64,000 bases of DNA. It comes from Labrenzia sp. 011 (GTDB lineage: Bacteria; Pseudomonadota; Alphaproteobacteria; Rhizobiales; Stappiaceae). The stretch lies in the NCBI RefSeq assembly GCF_003075075.1, contig NZ_QCYM01000005.1:62001-126000 (forward strand), given 5' to 3'. The notes beneath the pieces are model-generated. The model saw only the letters and a list, made by a program, of their open reading frames with translations, did no database searches and was not told where the DNA came from. The position numbers and the translations under genes are program-made. Positions 8,337 through 16,867 of this stretch are shown one piece after another (the stretch's first letter is position 1; each line of letters opens with the position of its first letter).

Positions 8337-9695
8337 ATGGCGGACGCACTTCTCCTGGGGTTGGGCGGACTGGCGGTGCTGATCGTGCTCATCGCGATCC
8401 GGATGCCGATTGCCTATGCGATGATACTGGTCGGCGGTGTCGGCACCATGATGCTGAACGGCCCGATGCTGGTTCTCAGCCAGCTCAAGACCTTGGCCTA
8501 CGGCCAGTTTTCCATCTACGACCTGTCCGTTGTGCCCATGTTCGTGCTGATGGGCGCGATCGCGTCGAAGACCGGGTTGAGCCAGGCGCTCTTCCGCGGG
8601 GCGAATGCCTGGCTCGGATGGCTGCGCGGCGGCACCGCGATGGCCGCCATCGCCGGATGCGCCGGCTTCGGCGCCGTGTGCGGCTCGTCCCTGGCGACGG
8701 CTTCCACCATGGGCAAGGTGGCCCTGCCCGAACTGCGGCGCTACAATTATTCCGGCGCGCTGGCGACGGGGACGCTTGCGGCCGGCGGCGTTCTTGGCAT
8801 TCTGATCCCGCCATCCGTGGTGCTCATCATTTACGCCATCATCGTGGAGGCGAATATCGTCACCATGTTCATGGCGGCGTTTCTGCCCGGTCTTCTCGCG
8901 GTCGTCCTCTTTCTGCTCACCATTGCCATCTATGTGGCGATCAGGCCCGAGGCCGGTCCGAAGGGCGGTGTCGCGGACCGGCACGAGTTCATGGAAGCCA
9001 CCATGGGCATGATCCCGGTGCTGATCATCTTCGGGCTGGTGATCGGCGGCATCTATTTCGGCTTCTTCAACCCGACCCCGGCCGCGGCCATCGGCGTGTT
9101 TCTGGTGCTGCTGTTCGGACTGTTGCAGCGCAAGCTGGTGTGGCCGGACTTCATCTCCGCGCTCAAGGAAACAGCCTCCACTTCCGGGATGATCTATCTG
9201 ATCATCCTGGGAGCGGAGCTTCTGAAGATCTTCATGTCCCGTGTCGGCCTGCCGCAGGAAACGGCGGCCTGGATCGGCGGATCGGGCATGGAGCCGATGA
9301 CCGTGCTCATCGTGCTTCTGATCGCGCTGATCCTGCTCGGCTGCCTGATGGACAGCCTGTCCATGATCCTGCTGGTGATTCCGTTCTTCTGGCCGGTGCT
9401 GGTGGAAATCAACGGCGGCATCTATCAGGGCGCGGAAGGGGCGGGCTACGGCATGAGCACCGAGGATCTGAAGATCTGGTTCGGGGTTCTGGCGCTGATT
9501 GTCGTGGAACTGGGCCTGATCACACCGCCTGTCGGCATGAATGTCTTCGTGATCTCGTCTCTTGCCCGCGACACGCCGATGATCGAGACCTTCAAGGGCG
9601 TCATGCCGTTTTTCGGCGCGGAGATCATCCGCGTGGTGCTTCTGGTCAGCTTTCCGGCCATCACCCTCTGGCTGCCGCAGTTCCTGAGCGGCTGA
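8337..9695 (+). CDS. dctM: TRAP transporter large permease DctM
   Basis: A 452-residue inner-membrane protein of the DctM/ion transporter superfamily with about 12-13 hydrophobic segments, the Na+-coupled translocation subunit. Seen: repeated small-residue helices (AAIAGCAGFGAVCGSSLATAS) and the LGILIPPSVVLIIYAII motif, typical of the family; the C-terminal half contains LGLITPPVGMNVFVI. It begins 8 nt after dctQ and ends 31 nt before the convergent pcaB gene. Length is normal (about 425-450). No terminator hairpin is clear after the stop. Confidence 0.9.
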   Translation: MADALLLGLGGLAVLIVLIAIRMPIAYAMILVGGVGTMMLNGPMLVLSQLKTLAYGQFSIYDLSVVPMFVLMGAIASKTGLSQALFRGANAWLGWLRGGTAMAAIAGCAGFGAVCGSSLATASTMGKVALPELRRYNYSGALATGTLAAGGVLGILIPPSVVLIIYAIIVEANIVTMFMAAFLPGLLAVVLFLLTIAIYVAIRPEAGPKGGVADRHEFMEATMGMIPVLIIFGLVIGGIYFGFFNPTPAAAIGVFLVLLFGLLQRKLVWPDFISALKETASTSGMIYLIILGAELLKIFMSRVGLPQETAAWIGGSGMEPMTVLIVLLIALILLGCLMDSLSMILLVIPFFWPVLVEINGGIYQGAEGAGYGMSTEDLKIWFGVLALIVVELGLITPPVGMNVFVISSLARDTPMIETFKGVMPFFGAEIIRVVLLVSFPAITLWLPQFLSG

Positions 9696-9726
9696 CCGGG
9701 CCTGTGCGGACGGTTACAGGAGCCGC

Positions 9727-11046
9727 CTAGTCCGGCGTCCTCTGCCGCCGCGCGAAAATCCGGGCGGACATGTCCCGGGCCGGCGCGATCGCCCCACGGG
9801 GGTCGAGGGCCTGCCGCCAGTCGATCCCGTCCGGGCTGATCCCTGCCAGCGCCTCTGCGAACGGGGCGCTGCTTTTGGCGGCCGCCGCGACCAGATCTTT
9901 CGCCTGCGCCCGGGACATGCCGCTCGCGGCAAGCAGAAAACTCGCGGTCTCCGCCATGATTTCCGGATTGGCGTCGATTGATGCGTCCAGATTGGCGTCC
10001 TTTGGCTCCAGGCTTTCGGCCAGATCCTGGGCGTGCCCGAGGGATGTGCCGGTTGCCAGCAGCATTTGCGGCAGGAACATCCATTCAAGCGGCCATTTGG
10101 TCCCGTCCCGTTCCTCCGCGGGATCGGCGGCGGCTGCCAGCCCGGCCTGGGCGGCCAGGGCGATCCGGTTGAGGGCCACAATGGTTTCCGCCTGCACCGG
10201 ATTGGCCTTCTGCGGCATCGTCGACGACCCTCCGCCCGTGCCGCTCGCCACCTCGGCGATGTCGCTGCGTCCGAGCAGAACCAGGTCGCTCGCCATCTTG
10301 GCAAGTCCCGCGCAGACCTGCTGCAGCCATCCGGCCAGCGTCAGGACCGGTGCCCGGTTGACGTGCCAGGAAGGGCTGTCCTCAAGTCCGAGTTCTTTCG
10401 CCAGCGCGGCGCTGACCGCCGTCCCGTCCGGGGTGATCGCACTGTTGATGCCGGAGGCGCCGCCGAACTGCAGCCGCAAGACGGAGGCCCGAAGGCCGGC
10501 CAGTGCGTTTTCGGCATCGATCAGCGGATGCGCCCATTGGGCAATCCGGTAGCCGAGGGTGATTGGGGTCGAGATCTGGCTGCGTGTGCGCCCTGCCAGC
10601 AGCCGCTCCGCGGTGCGGTGGCTTTGCGCCTCGAGCGTGTCGATCAGCCGGGCGAGGCGCCTTTGCAGGATGTCCAGGCACGCTTTGGCCTGCAGGACCG
10701 CGGCCGTGTCCATGACATCCTGGCTGGTGGCGCCCCAGTGGAGCCAGTGTCCGGCGTCCTCGCCGACGAGGGTTCTCAGCGCGGCGACAAGCGCGGGAAC
10801 GGGCACACCGGTCGAGCGGGTGCCGCTTGTCAGTCCGGCGGGATCGAGATCGGCAGTCTCCAGTCTCTCCGCGATCAGCCGCGCGGCGTCCTGCGGGATG
10901 ATGCCGAGCCGGCCCTGAACCGTCGCGAGCGACCGCTCGAAGCGCACCATATGGGCCACATCGCTCCGGTCGCCGAGAAGCTCCGCAAGCTCCGCATCGG
11001 AAAACAGGCCGGAGTAGATCGTGCTGGAAAACAGGGAAACAGGCAT
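9727..11046 (-). CDS. pcaB: 3-carboxy-cis,cis-muconate cycloisomerase PcaB
   Basis: A 439-residue enzyme of the fumarase/aspartase/adenylosuccinate lyase superfamily, converting 3-carboxy-cis,cis-muconate to 4-carboxymuconolactone in the protocatechuate branch of the beta-ketoadipate pathway. Seen: WLHWGATSQDVMDT, the superfamily signature GTGGGSSTMPQKANP near residue 270, and a normal PcaB length. Last gene of the pob/pca operon, 156 nt after the BKACE gene, a larger gap than most in the operon. The context makes adenylosuccinate lyase very unlikely. Confidence 0.92.
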   Translation of the reverse strand: MPVSLFSSTIYSGLFSDAELAELLGDRSDVAHMVRFERSLATVQGRLGIIPQDAARLIAERLETADLDPAGLTSGTRSTGVPVPALVAALRTLVGEDAGHWLHWGATSQDVMDTAAVLQAKACLDILQRRLARLIDTLEAQSHRTAERLLAGRTRSQISTPITLGYRIAQWAHPLIDAENALAGLRASVLRLQFGGASGINSAITPDGTAVSAALAKELGLEDSPSWHVNRAPVLTLAGWLQQVCAGLAKMASDLVLLGRSDIAEVASGTGGGSSTMPQKANPVQAETIVALNRIALAAQAGLAAAADPAEERDGTKWPLEWMFLPQMLLATGTSLGHAQDLAESLEPKDANLDASIDANPEIMAETASFLLAASGMSRAQAKDLVAAAAKSSAPFAEALAGISPDGIDWRQALDPRGAIAPARDMSARIFARRQRTPD

Positions 11047-11202
11047 GGCTCACCCGGTTGGATCGGTGGAAGTCCGGCCGGACCGCAGGGGACATCCGGA
11101 AGCGGATCGGGTCGAAACTGGTGCGGCATCCTGCCGGCGTTCAGCCGAAGGCAGGATGCCGCAGATTGTCGTCCCGCATTGAGTGCCAGGAACCGCGAAG
11201 GG

Positions 11203-12039
11203 TCAAGCCGTCTTCACGGGAAGGTCGAGTATCTCGCGTGCCTGCTGCCATGTGGCCACGGGCCGCTCGTATTTGGCGCATAGATCCGCCGCGCGCTTCA
11301 CCAGCGCGGCGTTGGAGGGAGCGAGGTTTTTCTGGTCGAGACGGATATTGTCTTCCAGGCCGGTGCGTGTATGCCCGCCCGCGGCGATGCACCACTCGTT
11401 GATCGTCAGCTGATGCCGGCCGATACCGGCCGCGCACCACTGGGCGTCCGGAACCAGACGCTCCACGGTGCGGATATAGTAGTCGAACACGTCCCGGTCG
11501 ACCGGCATGGCATTCTTCACGCCCATGACGAACTGCACATAGAGCTTGCCCGGAATGCGCCCGTCCCTGTTCATGGCCGCGGCCTGGTGAATATGGCTGA
11601 GGTCGAAGGCTTCGACCTCCGGCTTCACCTGTTGGCAGCGCATTTCTCCGGCAAGCCAGTCGACCAGATCCGGCGGATTCTCGTAGACCCGGGTCGGGAA
11701 ATTGTTCGAGCCCACGGACAGCGACGCCATGTCCGGCTGCAGGGGCAGCATGCCGCCACGTTCCCGGCCCGCACCGGACCGGCCGCCGGTGGAGAACTGG
11801 ATGATCATGCCGGGGCAGTGTTTCTCCAGGCCTTCCTTGAGCCGCGCGAATTTTTCCGGATCGGAGGACGGGGTCTCGTCGTCGTTGCGCACATGCGCGT
11901 GAACGATGGAGGCCCCCGCCTCGAAGGCCTCCTGAGTGCTTTCCACCTGTTCGGAAACGGAAATCGGCACCGCCGGATTATTTTCCTTTTTCGGCAGGGA
12001 TCCGGTAATCGCGACGCAGATGATGCAGGGTTTTGTCAT
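11203..12039 (-). CDS. Beta-keto acid cleavage enzyme (BKACE, DUF849), probably acting on beta-ketoadipate
   Basis: A 278-residue TIM-barrel, zinc-dependent enzyme of the BKACE family, which condenses a beta-keto acid with acetyl-CoA to give acetoacetate and a new CoA ester. Seen: AGASIVHAHVRND with the two metal-ligand histidines near residues 48 and 50, FSTGGRSG, and AAGIGRHQLTINEW. It sits between pcaG and pcaB. Known: some BKACE members use beta-ketoadipate, yielding succinyl-CoA and acetoacetate. Inference: here it may replace the PcaIJ transferase and PcaF thiolase, neither of which is in this cluster. Confidence 0.82.
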   Translation of the reverse strand: MTKPCIICVAITGSLPKKENNPAVPISVSEQVESTQEAFEAGASIVHAHVRNDDETPSSDPEKFARLKEGLEKHCPGMIIQFSTGGRSGAGRERGGMLPLQPDMASLSVGSNNFPTRVYENPPDLVDWLAGEMRCQQVKPEVEAFDLSHIHQAAAMNRDGRIPGKLYVQFVMGVKNAMPVDRDVFDYYIRTVERLVPDAQWCAAGIGRHQLTINEWCIAAGGHTRTGLEDNIRLDQKNLAPSNAALVKRAADLCAKYERPVATWQQAREILDLPVKTA

Positions 12040-12131
12040 GTCATTCTCTTGTTTGCCGGATCTGTCCGATGATCCGGAGATGCCGGCCGGCCGTGTCCAG
12101 GCCCGCTGCGGCCGCTTGGCCTCATCTTTCG

Positions 12132-12752
12132 TCAGATATCGAAAAAGACGGTTTCATCCTGCCCCTGGAGCTTGATGTCGAACCGGTAGACCGGCTTGCC
12201 GTCACGCTCGCTCCTGCGGGCGATCAGGGTCTGGCGCCGGCGTTCCCATTCGATCAGGCCGATCACCGGGTCTGCCGCATTGGCGTCGGCCTCGTCCTCG
12301 AAATAGAGCCGGGTCTGCAGGCCGACATTGATGCCGCGCGCCACGATCCACAGACTGATATGCGGAGCCATGACCCGTCCGTCCGCATTTGTCACCGGTC
12401 CCGGCTTGACCGTGTCGAAGCCCCACTCGCCGGTGTCGAAATCAGTGATCACGCGGCCCCAGCCGCGGAAGCCCTCCTCGACCTCGCCATCGTGTTCCGG
12501 ATGGGCATAGATCCCCTCCGCATTCGCCTGCCAGGCTTCCAGAAGCACGTCCTTGATCGGTGAGCCCATGCCGTCGATGACGCAGCCCTCGACACGGATA
12601 CGCTCGCCCCTGGCATTGGGGCCGGCAATGTCCCAGCCCAGTTCCTGCCGGTAGATGTCGAAACCGGCAGCCCCCGGCGCCAGGCCGATATGCACATAGG
12701 GACCGGCTGTCTGGGACGGAGTCTCTTTCAGGTAATTGAGTTCCTGGCGCAT
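12132..12752 (-). CDS. pcaG: Protocatechuate 3,4-dioxygenase alpha subunit
   Basis: A 206-residue intradiol dioxygenase subunit that pairs with PcaH. Seen: YLKETPSQTAGPYVHIGLAP, the usual PcaG opening, then IKDVLLEAWQANAEG and WGRVITDFDTGEWGFDTVKPG. The Tyr and His iron ligands of the beta subunit are absent, as expected for the alpha chain. Start at ATG 12752, 2 nt after the pcaH stop; the longer in-frame reading through pcaH was rejected. Product with PcaH: 3-carboxy-cis,cis-muconate from protocatechuate and O2. Confidence 0.92.
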   Translation of the reverse strand: MRQELNYLKETPSQTAGPYVHIGLAPGAAGFDIYRQELGWDIAGPNARGERIRVEGCVIDGMGSPIKDVLLEAWQANAEGIYAHPEHDGEVEEGFRGWGRVITDFDTGEWGFDTVKPGPVTNADGRVMAPHISLWIVARGINVGLQTRLYFEDEADANAADPVIGLIEWERRRQTLIARRSERDGKPVYRFDIKLQGQDETVFFDI

Positions 12753-12754
12753 GG

Positions 12755-13480
12755 TCAGTTGCCCTCCGGACGGTTCTCGAACAGGATGGATCTGCGGCCG
12801 CGCACGACGATGTCGAACTTGTAGGCGATGGTATCCAGCGGGATCGTCGCATTCAGATCCAGCCGGGCGGTCAGCTGCTCGACGGCCTGCGGGTCCGGGA
12901 TCGAATTGACGATCGGACATTTTGCGATCAGCGGGTCGCCCTCGAAATAGCACTGGGTGATCAGCCTCTGCGCGAAGGCCGTGCCGAAGATCGACATGTG
13001 GATGTGGGCGGGCCGCCAGTTGTTGACCCAGTTGCGCCAGGGATAGGCGCCGGGTTTCACGGTGCGGAAATGATAATAGCCGTCCGCGTCGCTTATCGTC
13101 CGGCCGCAGCCGCCGAAATTCGGATCGATGGGCGCGAGATAGGTATCCTTCTTGTGCCGGTACCGGCCGCCCGCATTCGCCTGCCAGATTTCCACCAGCG
13201 TATTGGGGATCGGCCTGGCGTTTTCGTCCAGCACCCGGCCATGCAGGATGATCCGTTCGCCGATGGGGCTTTCGCCCGGCTTGGCGTAGTTGCTCAGAAG
13301 ATCCTTGTCGATCGGGTCGATGTCATTGTGTCCGAACACCGGACCGGTGATCTCGCTGACCGTCGTTTCCAGACTGATCATCGAATATTGCGGCGACCGC
13401 GACACGCTGGTCTTGTAGTCCGGGGTCAGGGCCGGCGGGTGCCATTGCCGGTCGCGCTGGTACAAGGGGCCTGGTTTCAT
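12755..13480 (-). CDS. pcaH: Protocatechuate 3,4-dioxygenase beta subunit
   Basis: A 241-residue catalytic subunit of protocatechuate 3,4-dioxygenase, which binds the non-haem Fe(III). Seen: [11 protein letters not shown] (first Tyr ligand), [20 protein letters not shown] (second Tyr and both His ligands), and the family opening with [18 protein letters not shown]. Start at ATG 13480 after GGAGGACGTAAG. It begins 1 nt after the pcaC stop and ends 2 nt before pcaG, so the two subunits are tightly coupled. Confidence 0.93.
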   Translation of the reverse strand: MKPGPLYQRDRQWHPPALTPDYKTSVSRSPQYSMISLETTVSEITGPVFGHNDIDPIDKDLLSNYAKPGESPIGERIILHGRVLDENARPIPNTLVEIWQANAGGRYRHKKDTYLAPIDPNFGGCGRTISDADGYYHFRTVKPGAYPWRNWVNNWRPAHIHMSIFGTAFAQRLITQCYFEGDPLIAKCPIVNSIPDPQAVEQLTARLDLNATIPLDTIAYKFDIVVRGRRSILFENRPEGN

Positions 13481-13481
13481 C

Positions 13482-13892
13482 TTACGTCCTCCCGTTCGGC
13501 CGGTCTGCCTCCTGGCCGGCCTCTTCCATCTCGGCATAGGTTTCCTTGGCGAGCTTGAGCGCCTGATTGGCGCGCGGAACGCCGGCGTAGACGGCTACAT
13601 GCTGAAAGGCTTCCAGCACGTCCTGCTTGCTGGCACCGGTGCGGACCGTCGCCCGGATATGCATCGGGATTTCCTCGAAGTTCCCGAGCGCGGCGAGCAG
13701 TGCGAGGGTCAGCATGGAGCGCTCCCGTGCCCCGATGCCGTCCGAGGCCCAGACGGTCCCCCACGCGCCTTCGGTGATCAGCGTCTGGAAGGGTTCGTCG
13801 AACGGTGTCTTGGCGGCTTCCGCACGCTCGACGTGGTCGTCTCCCAGAACGGCGCGCCTGACATCCATGCCGGTTTCATAGCGTTGTGACAT
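13482..13892 (-). CDS. pcaC: 4-carboxymuconolactone decarboxylase
   Basis: A 136-residue CMD-family enzyme converting 4-carboxymuconolactone to beta-ketoadipate enol-lactone. Seen: [22 protein letters not shown], the usual PcaC opening; [29 protein letters not shown]; and [23 protein letters not shown] with the catalytic His/Glu region. Start at ATG 13892 after GGAGGACCTCC; it overlaps the pcaD 3' end by 17 nt. A longer in-frame reading starting at 13985 lies inside pcaD and was rejected. Confidence 0.92.
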   Translation of the reverse strand: MSQRYETGMDVRRAVLGDDHVERAEAAKTPFDEPFQTLITEGAWGTVWASDGIGARERSMLTLALLAALGNFEEIPMHIRATVRTGASKQDVLEAFQHVAVYAGVPRANQALKLAKETYAEMEEAGQEADRPNGRT

Positions 13893-14676
13893 GGAGGTCC
13901 TCCTTGAAGAATGCCATGAGATGGCCGGTGAATTCATGCGGCTGCTCGACGCAGGGCAAATGACCCGCCCTGGCAATTTCCACATAGCGGCTGCCGGAAA
14001 CGAGATCCGTGGTTGCCTTTACCAGCTCCGGCGGGCTGGCAAGATCGTCGCTGCCGCCGATGCCTATGACGGGCAGGCGGAGCCGAGACGTCGAGGCGGT
14101 CAGGTCCGCTGCGGCGATGGCCTCGCAGCAGCCGATATATCCCCCGACCGGCGTGCGCGTGAGCATGTTCCGCCAGCCCGGACATTCGTCGCCCTGCCGG
14201 AACTCTTTCGAAAACCAGCGTTCGAGAATCGCGTCGGCGAGGGCGTTGATTCCGCCCGTGCGGATACGTGCGATGCGCTCCTGCCACGTGGCGGCCTCGC
14301 CCATCTTCGCGGCCGAGTTCGACAGCACCAAGCCCTGGACAAGAGCCGGATGACGGCTGGCCAGAAGCTGGCCGATCATGCCGCCGATGGACAGTCCGAC
14401 GAAAATACACGAGTGAACGCCGGCGGCCTCGAGGAACTCCCGCGTATCGGCCACCAGATCGTCCATGGACCAGGATCCCGACGGACAGGAGGAGAGACCG
14501 TGGCCGCGCTTGTCGAAACGGATCAGCCGCAGTCCCTGTTCAGGCAGCAACGCGATCACCTTGTCCCAGAGCCGCAGGTCGGTGCCCAGGGAGTTGGCGA
14601 AGACGACGGGGACCCCGTCCGGATCGCCGTCTTCGCGCCAGTGCAGGTCAACGGAGGAAAGTCTGGCGATTCTCAT
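13876..14676 (-). CDS. pcaD: 3-oxoadipate enol-lactonase
   Basis: A 266-residue alpha/beta-hydrolase that opens beta-ketoadipate enol-lactone. Seen: VVFANSLGTDLRLWD (oxyanion-hole region), DKRGHGLSS, the nucleophile elbow GLSIGG with Ser near residue 96, a late Asp (GGSDDLASP) and the catalytic His in ARAGHLPCVEQP. Its ATG overlaps the pobA stop (TGATG), and its end overlaps the pcaC start. Free-standing PcaD rather than the PcaL fusion. Confidence 0.92.
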   Translation of the reverse strand: MRIARLSSVDLHWREDGDPDGVPVVFANSLGTDLRLWDKVIALLPEQGLRLIRFDKRGHGLSSCPSGSWSMDDLVADTREFLEAAGVHSCIFVGLSIGGMIGQLLASRHPALVQGLVLSNSAAKMGEAATWQERIARIRTGGINALADAILERWFSKEFRQGDECPGWRNMLTRTPVGGYIGCCEAIAAADLTASTSRLRLPVIGIGGSDDLASPPELVKATTDLVSGSRYVEIARAGHLPCVEQPHEFTGHLMAFFKEDLHVTTL

Positions 14677-15845
14677 CAGTAGGGCAGCCCGACATAGTTT
14701 TGCGCAAACCAGGTCTGCGCTGTTTCGTGGTAATGGAGCGACTGGATTTCCGCGCGCTGCATCTTCAGGTCGAAGTCCGTCTGGTCCGGGAACCGGTGCA
14801 GCAGATTGGTGGTCGCCCAGCTGAAGCGTTCGGCTTTCCAGACCCGGGAAAGCGCCTTTTCCGAATAGGTCTCGATGCCGTGGCTGTCCTTGTCCTGATA
14901 GTAGCGGACGAGCGCGTCATTGAGATAGTGAACATCCGAGGCGGCGGTATTCAGGCCCTTGGCGCCGGTCGGCGGCACGATGTGGGCCGCGTCGCCGCAC
15001 AGGAACAGGCGGCCCCAGCGCATCGGTTCGCTGACGAAGGATCGCAACGGTGCGATCGACTTCTCGATGGATGGGCCGGTGACCAGTCTGTCGGCAACGG
15101 ATTCGGGAATCCGCCGTTTCAGTTCGTCCCAGAACGCCTCGTCGCTCCACGCCTCGATCTTGTCGGTGAGGGCGCATTGCACGTAGTAGCGCGAAAGATT
15201 CTCGTTGCGCATGGAGCAGAGTGCAAAACCGCGGCTGGAATTCGCATAGATCAGCTCGTCATGGACCGGCGGCGTCTCGGACAGGATGCCGAGCCAGCCG
15301 AAGGGGAAGACCTTCTCGTATTCCTTGCGGACGGAGTCGGGAATCGTCTGGCGGCTGACCCCGTGAAAGCCGTCGCAACCGGCCACGAAGTCGCAATCGA
15401 TGCGCTGGTTCCTGCCGTCGGCCGTGAAGGTCACATAGGGAGCATCGCTGTCGGCGTCGTGGATCTCGACGCCCTCGACCTCGAAAATCGTTCTGCCGCC
15501 CGTGGCGTCCCTGGCGTCGTAGAGATCGTGGGTGAGTTCCGTCTGCCCGTAGACGACGACATTCTGTCCGATCAGCTCCCTGAAATTGATGTCGAACAGC
15601 TCGTTTTCATAGGAGATACAGGTGCCGTGATGGACATAGCATTCCTTCTCCATCCGCCCGGCGACACCCGCCTCGCGCATCATGTTGACGAGACCCGTTT
15701 CCAGGATGCCCGCACGGATACGGCGCAGCACGTAATCGCGTGTCTTGCGCTCCAGAACGACGGTGTCGATGCCCTTGAGATGGAGCAGCTGTCCGAGCAG
15801 CAGCCCGGACGGTCCCCCTCCCACGATGACAACCTGTGAGCGCAT
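14676..15845 (-). CDS. pobA: 4-hydroxybenzoate 3-monooxygenase
   Basis: A 389-residue flavoprotein hydroxylase making protocatechuate from 4-hydroxybenzoate with NADPH and O2. Seen: FAD motif VVIVGGGPSGLLLGQLL at residue 4, RIRAGILE, the CDGFHG (DG) motif, ELIYANSSRGFALCS with the active-site Tyr, and the second FAD motif LFLCGDAAHIVPPTGAKGLN. Length equals the well-known PobA (394). First gene of the operon, preceded by a GGGAGG ribosome site and divergent from the pcaQ-like regulator. Confidence 0.93.
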   Translation of the reverse strand: MRSQVVIVGGGPSGLLLGQLLHLKGIDTVVLERKTRDYVLRRIRAGILETGLVNMMREAGVAGRMEKECYVHHGTCISYENELFDINFRELIGQNVVVYGQTELTHDLYDARDATGGRTIFEVEGVEIHDADSDAPYVTFTADGRNQRIDCDFVAGCDGFHGVSRQTIPDSVRKEYEKVFPFGWLGILSETPPVHDELIYANSSRGFALCSMRNENLSRYYVQCALTDKIEAWSDEAFWDELKRRIPESVADRLVTGPSIEKSIAPLRSFVSEPMRWGRLFLCGDAAHIVPPTGAKGLNTAASDVHYLNDALVRYYQDKDSHGIETYSEKALSRVWKAERFSWATTNLLHRFPDQTDFDLKMQRAEIQSLHYHETAQTWFAQNYVGLPY

Positions 15846-15946
15846 ATGGTCCTCCCTGTGTTGATATCATATTGAATGTCCGAAAAAGAGAAGTAAAATG
15901 AGAATTAGAGCTCTTTTGTTTCTAAAACAGGAAACTAATATCCGCC
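15846..15946. promoter_or_regulatory. Divergent promoter region pobA-pca operon / pcaQ-like regulator
   Basis: 101 nt between divergent genes, AT-rich. It contains a perfect 8-nt palindrome AGAGCTCT (about 15907-15914) and a TTTC-(8 nt)-GAAA inverted repeat just after it (about 15920-15935), both closer to the regulator start. A match to the ATAACC/GGTTAA half sites described for PcaQ in Sinorhizobium was not found. LysR-type control with a coactivator such as beta-ketoadipate is expected from the arrangement. Confidence 0.5.
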
Positions 15947-16867
15947 TTGATAGATCGCCGCATCAAATTTCGCCACGTCCAGTGTTTCGTCGAGATCGCC
16001 CGGGAACGCAGTCTGAAGCTGGCCGCGGACAAGCTCAGTCTGACGCAGCCGGCCATCTCGAAAACCCTCAAGGAACTTGAGGAGATCATCGGCGCCACCC
16101 TGATGACACGCAACAGGGCGGGCATAGCCCTGACGAACCAGGGCAAGGTCTTCCTGCACTTCGCGCAGATCTCGCTGGCCAGCCTGCAGCAGGGGCTGGA
16201 CGGTGTCGAAAAGGAGGGCGAGCACGCCCGTCCCAAGCTCAAGGTCGGTGCCCTGCCGAGTGTCGCCGCCGGCTTCATGCCACCGGTCGTGCGCGAATTC
16301 TCCGCAATGGCTCCCAATGTCATGCTGCAGATCATGGACGGCCCGCACGGCTATCTGATCGAGCGGCTGAAGCTGGGAGAACTGGATGTGGTCATCGGCC
16401 GGCTGGGTCATCCGGCGGCCATGGAGGGAGTGTCCTTCACCCAGCTCTATTCCGAACCCGTCGATCTCGTGGTTCGTGCCGGCCATCCGCTTCTGGAAAC
16501 GGCCGATATCAAGGAGATCGTCCACTGGCCCGTCATCTATCCGCCGGAAGGGGCCGCCATCCGGCCGCTCGTCGAACGGCTGATGATCGCCGGCGGTGTC
16601 GGTGACATTCCGAACAAGATCGAGACCGTCTCCGGCGCCTTCGGCCGGGTCTATACGCGCCGGACGGATGCGGTCTGGATCATCTCTTCCGGGGTGGTTC
16701 AGAACGAGACGGCCGACGGGCGTCTGGTGCGTCTGCCGGTCGATACCAGCATCACCAAGGGCCCGGTCGGCCTGATGACCCGGCCGGACAGCCAGCCCGG
16801 AGCTGGGGAACAGGTGTTCCGCCTCGCGGTCCAGGCGGTGATCGACGAGCTCGGACTCAAATCGTGA
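15947..16867 (+). CDS. pcaQ: PcaQ-like LysR-family regulator of the pca operon
   Basis: A 306-residue LysR-type regulator. Seen: the N-terminal IDRRIKFRHVQCFVEIARE, which is the characteristic PcaQ opening, the winged HTH (KLSLTQPAISKTLKELEEIIGATLM), and a C-terminal effector-binding domain with KLKVGALPSVAAGFMPPVVREF. A TTG start at 15947 is chosen because it aligns with the PcaQ N-terminus. Divergent from pobA; its 3' end overlaps the convergent glucokinase gene by 11 nt. Known: PcaQ activates pca genes in alphaproteobacteria. Confidence 0.85.
   Translation: MIDRRIKFRHVQCFVEIARERSLKLAADKLSLTQPAISKTLKELEEIIGATLMTRNRAGIALTNQGKVFLHFAQISLASLQQGLDGVEKEGEHARPKLKVGALPSVAAGFMPPVVREFSAMAPNVMLQIMDGPHGYLIERLKLGELDVVIGRLGHPAAMEGVSFTQLYSEPVDLVVRAGHPLLETADIKEIVHWPVIYPPEGAAIRPLVERLMIAGGVGDIPNKIETVSGAFGRVYTRRTDAVWIISSGVVQNETADGRLVRLPVDTSITKGPVGLMTRPDSQPGAGEQVFRLAVQAVIDELGLKS

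Noticed and set aside
15846-15946. Expected PcaQ box with ATAACC/GGTTAA half sites
   Set aside because: Not present in the divergent region; only other short palindromes are seen, so no specific operator is claimed.
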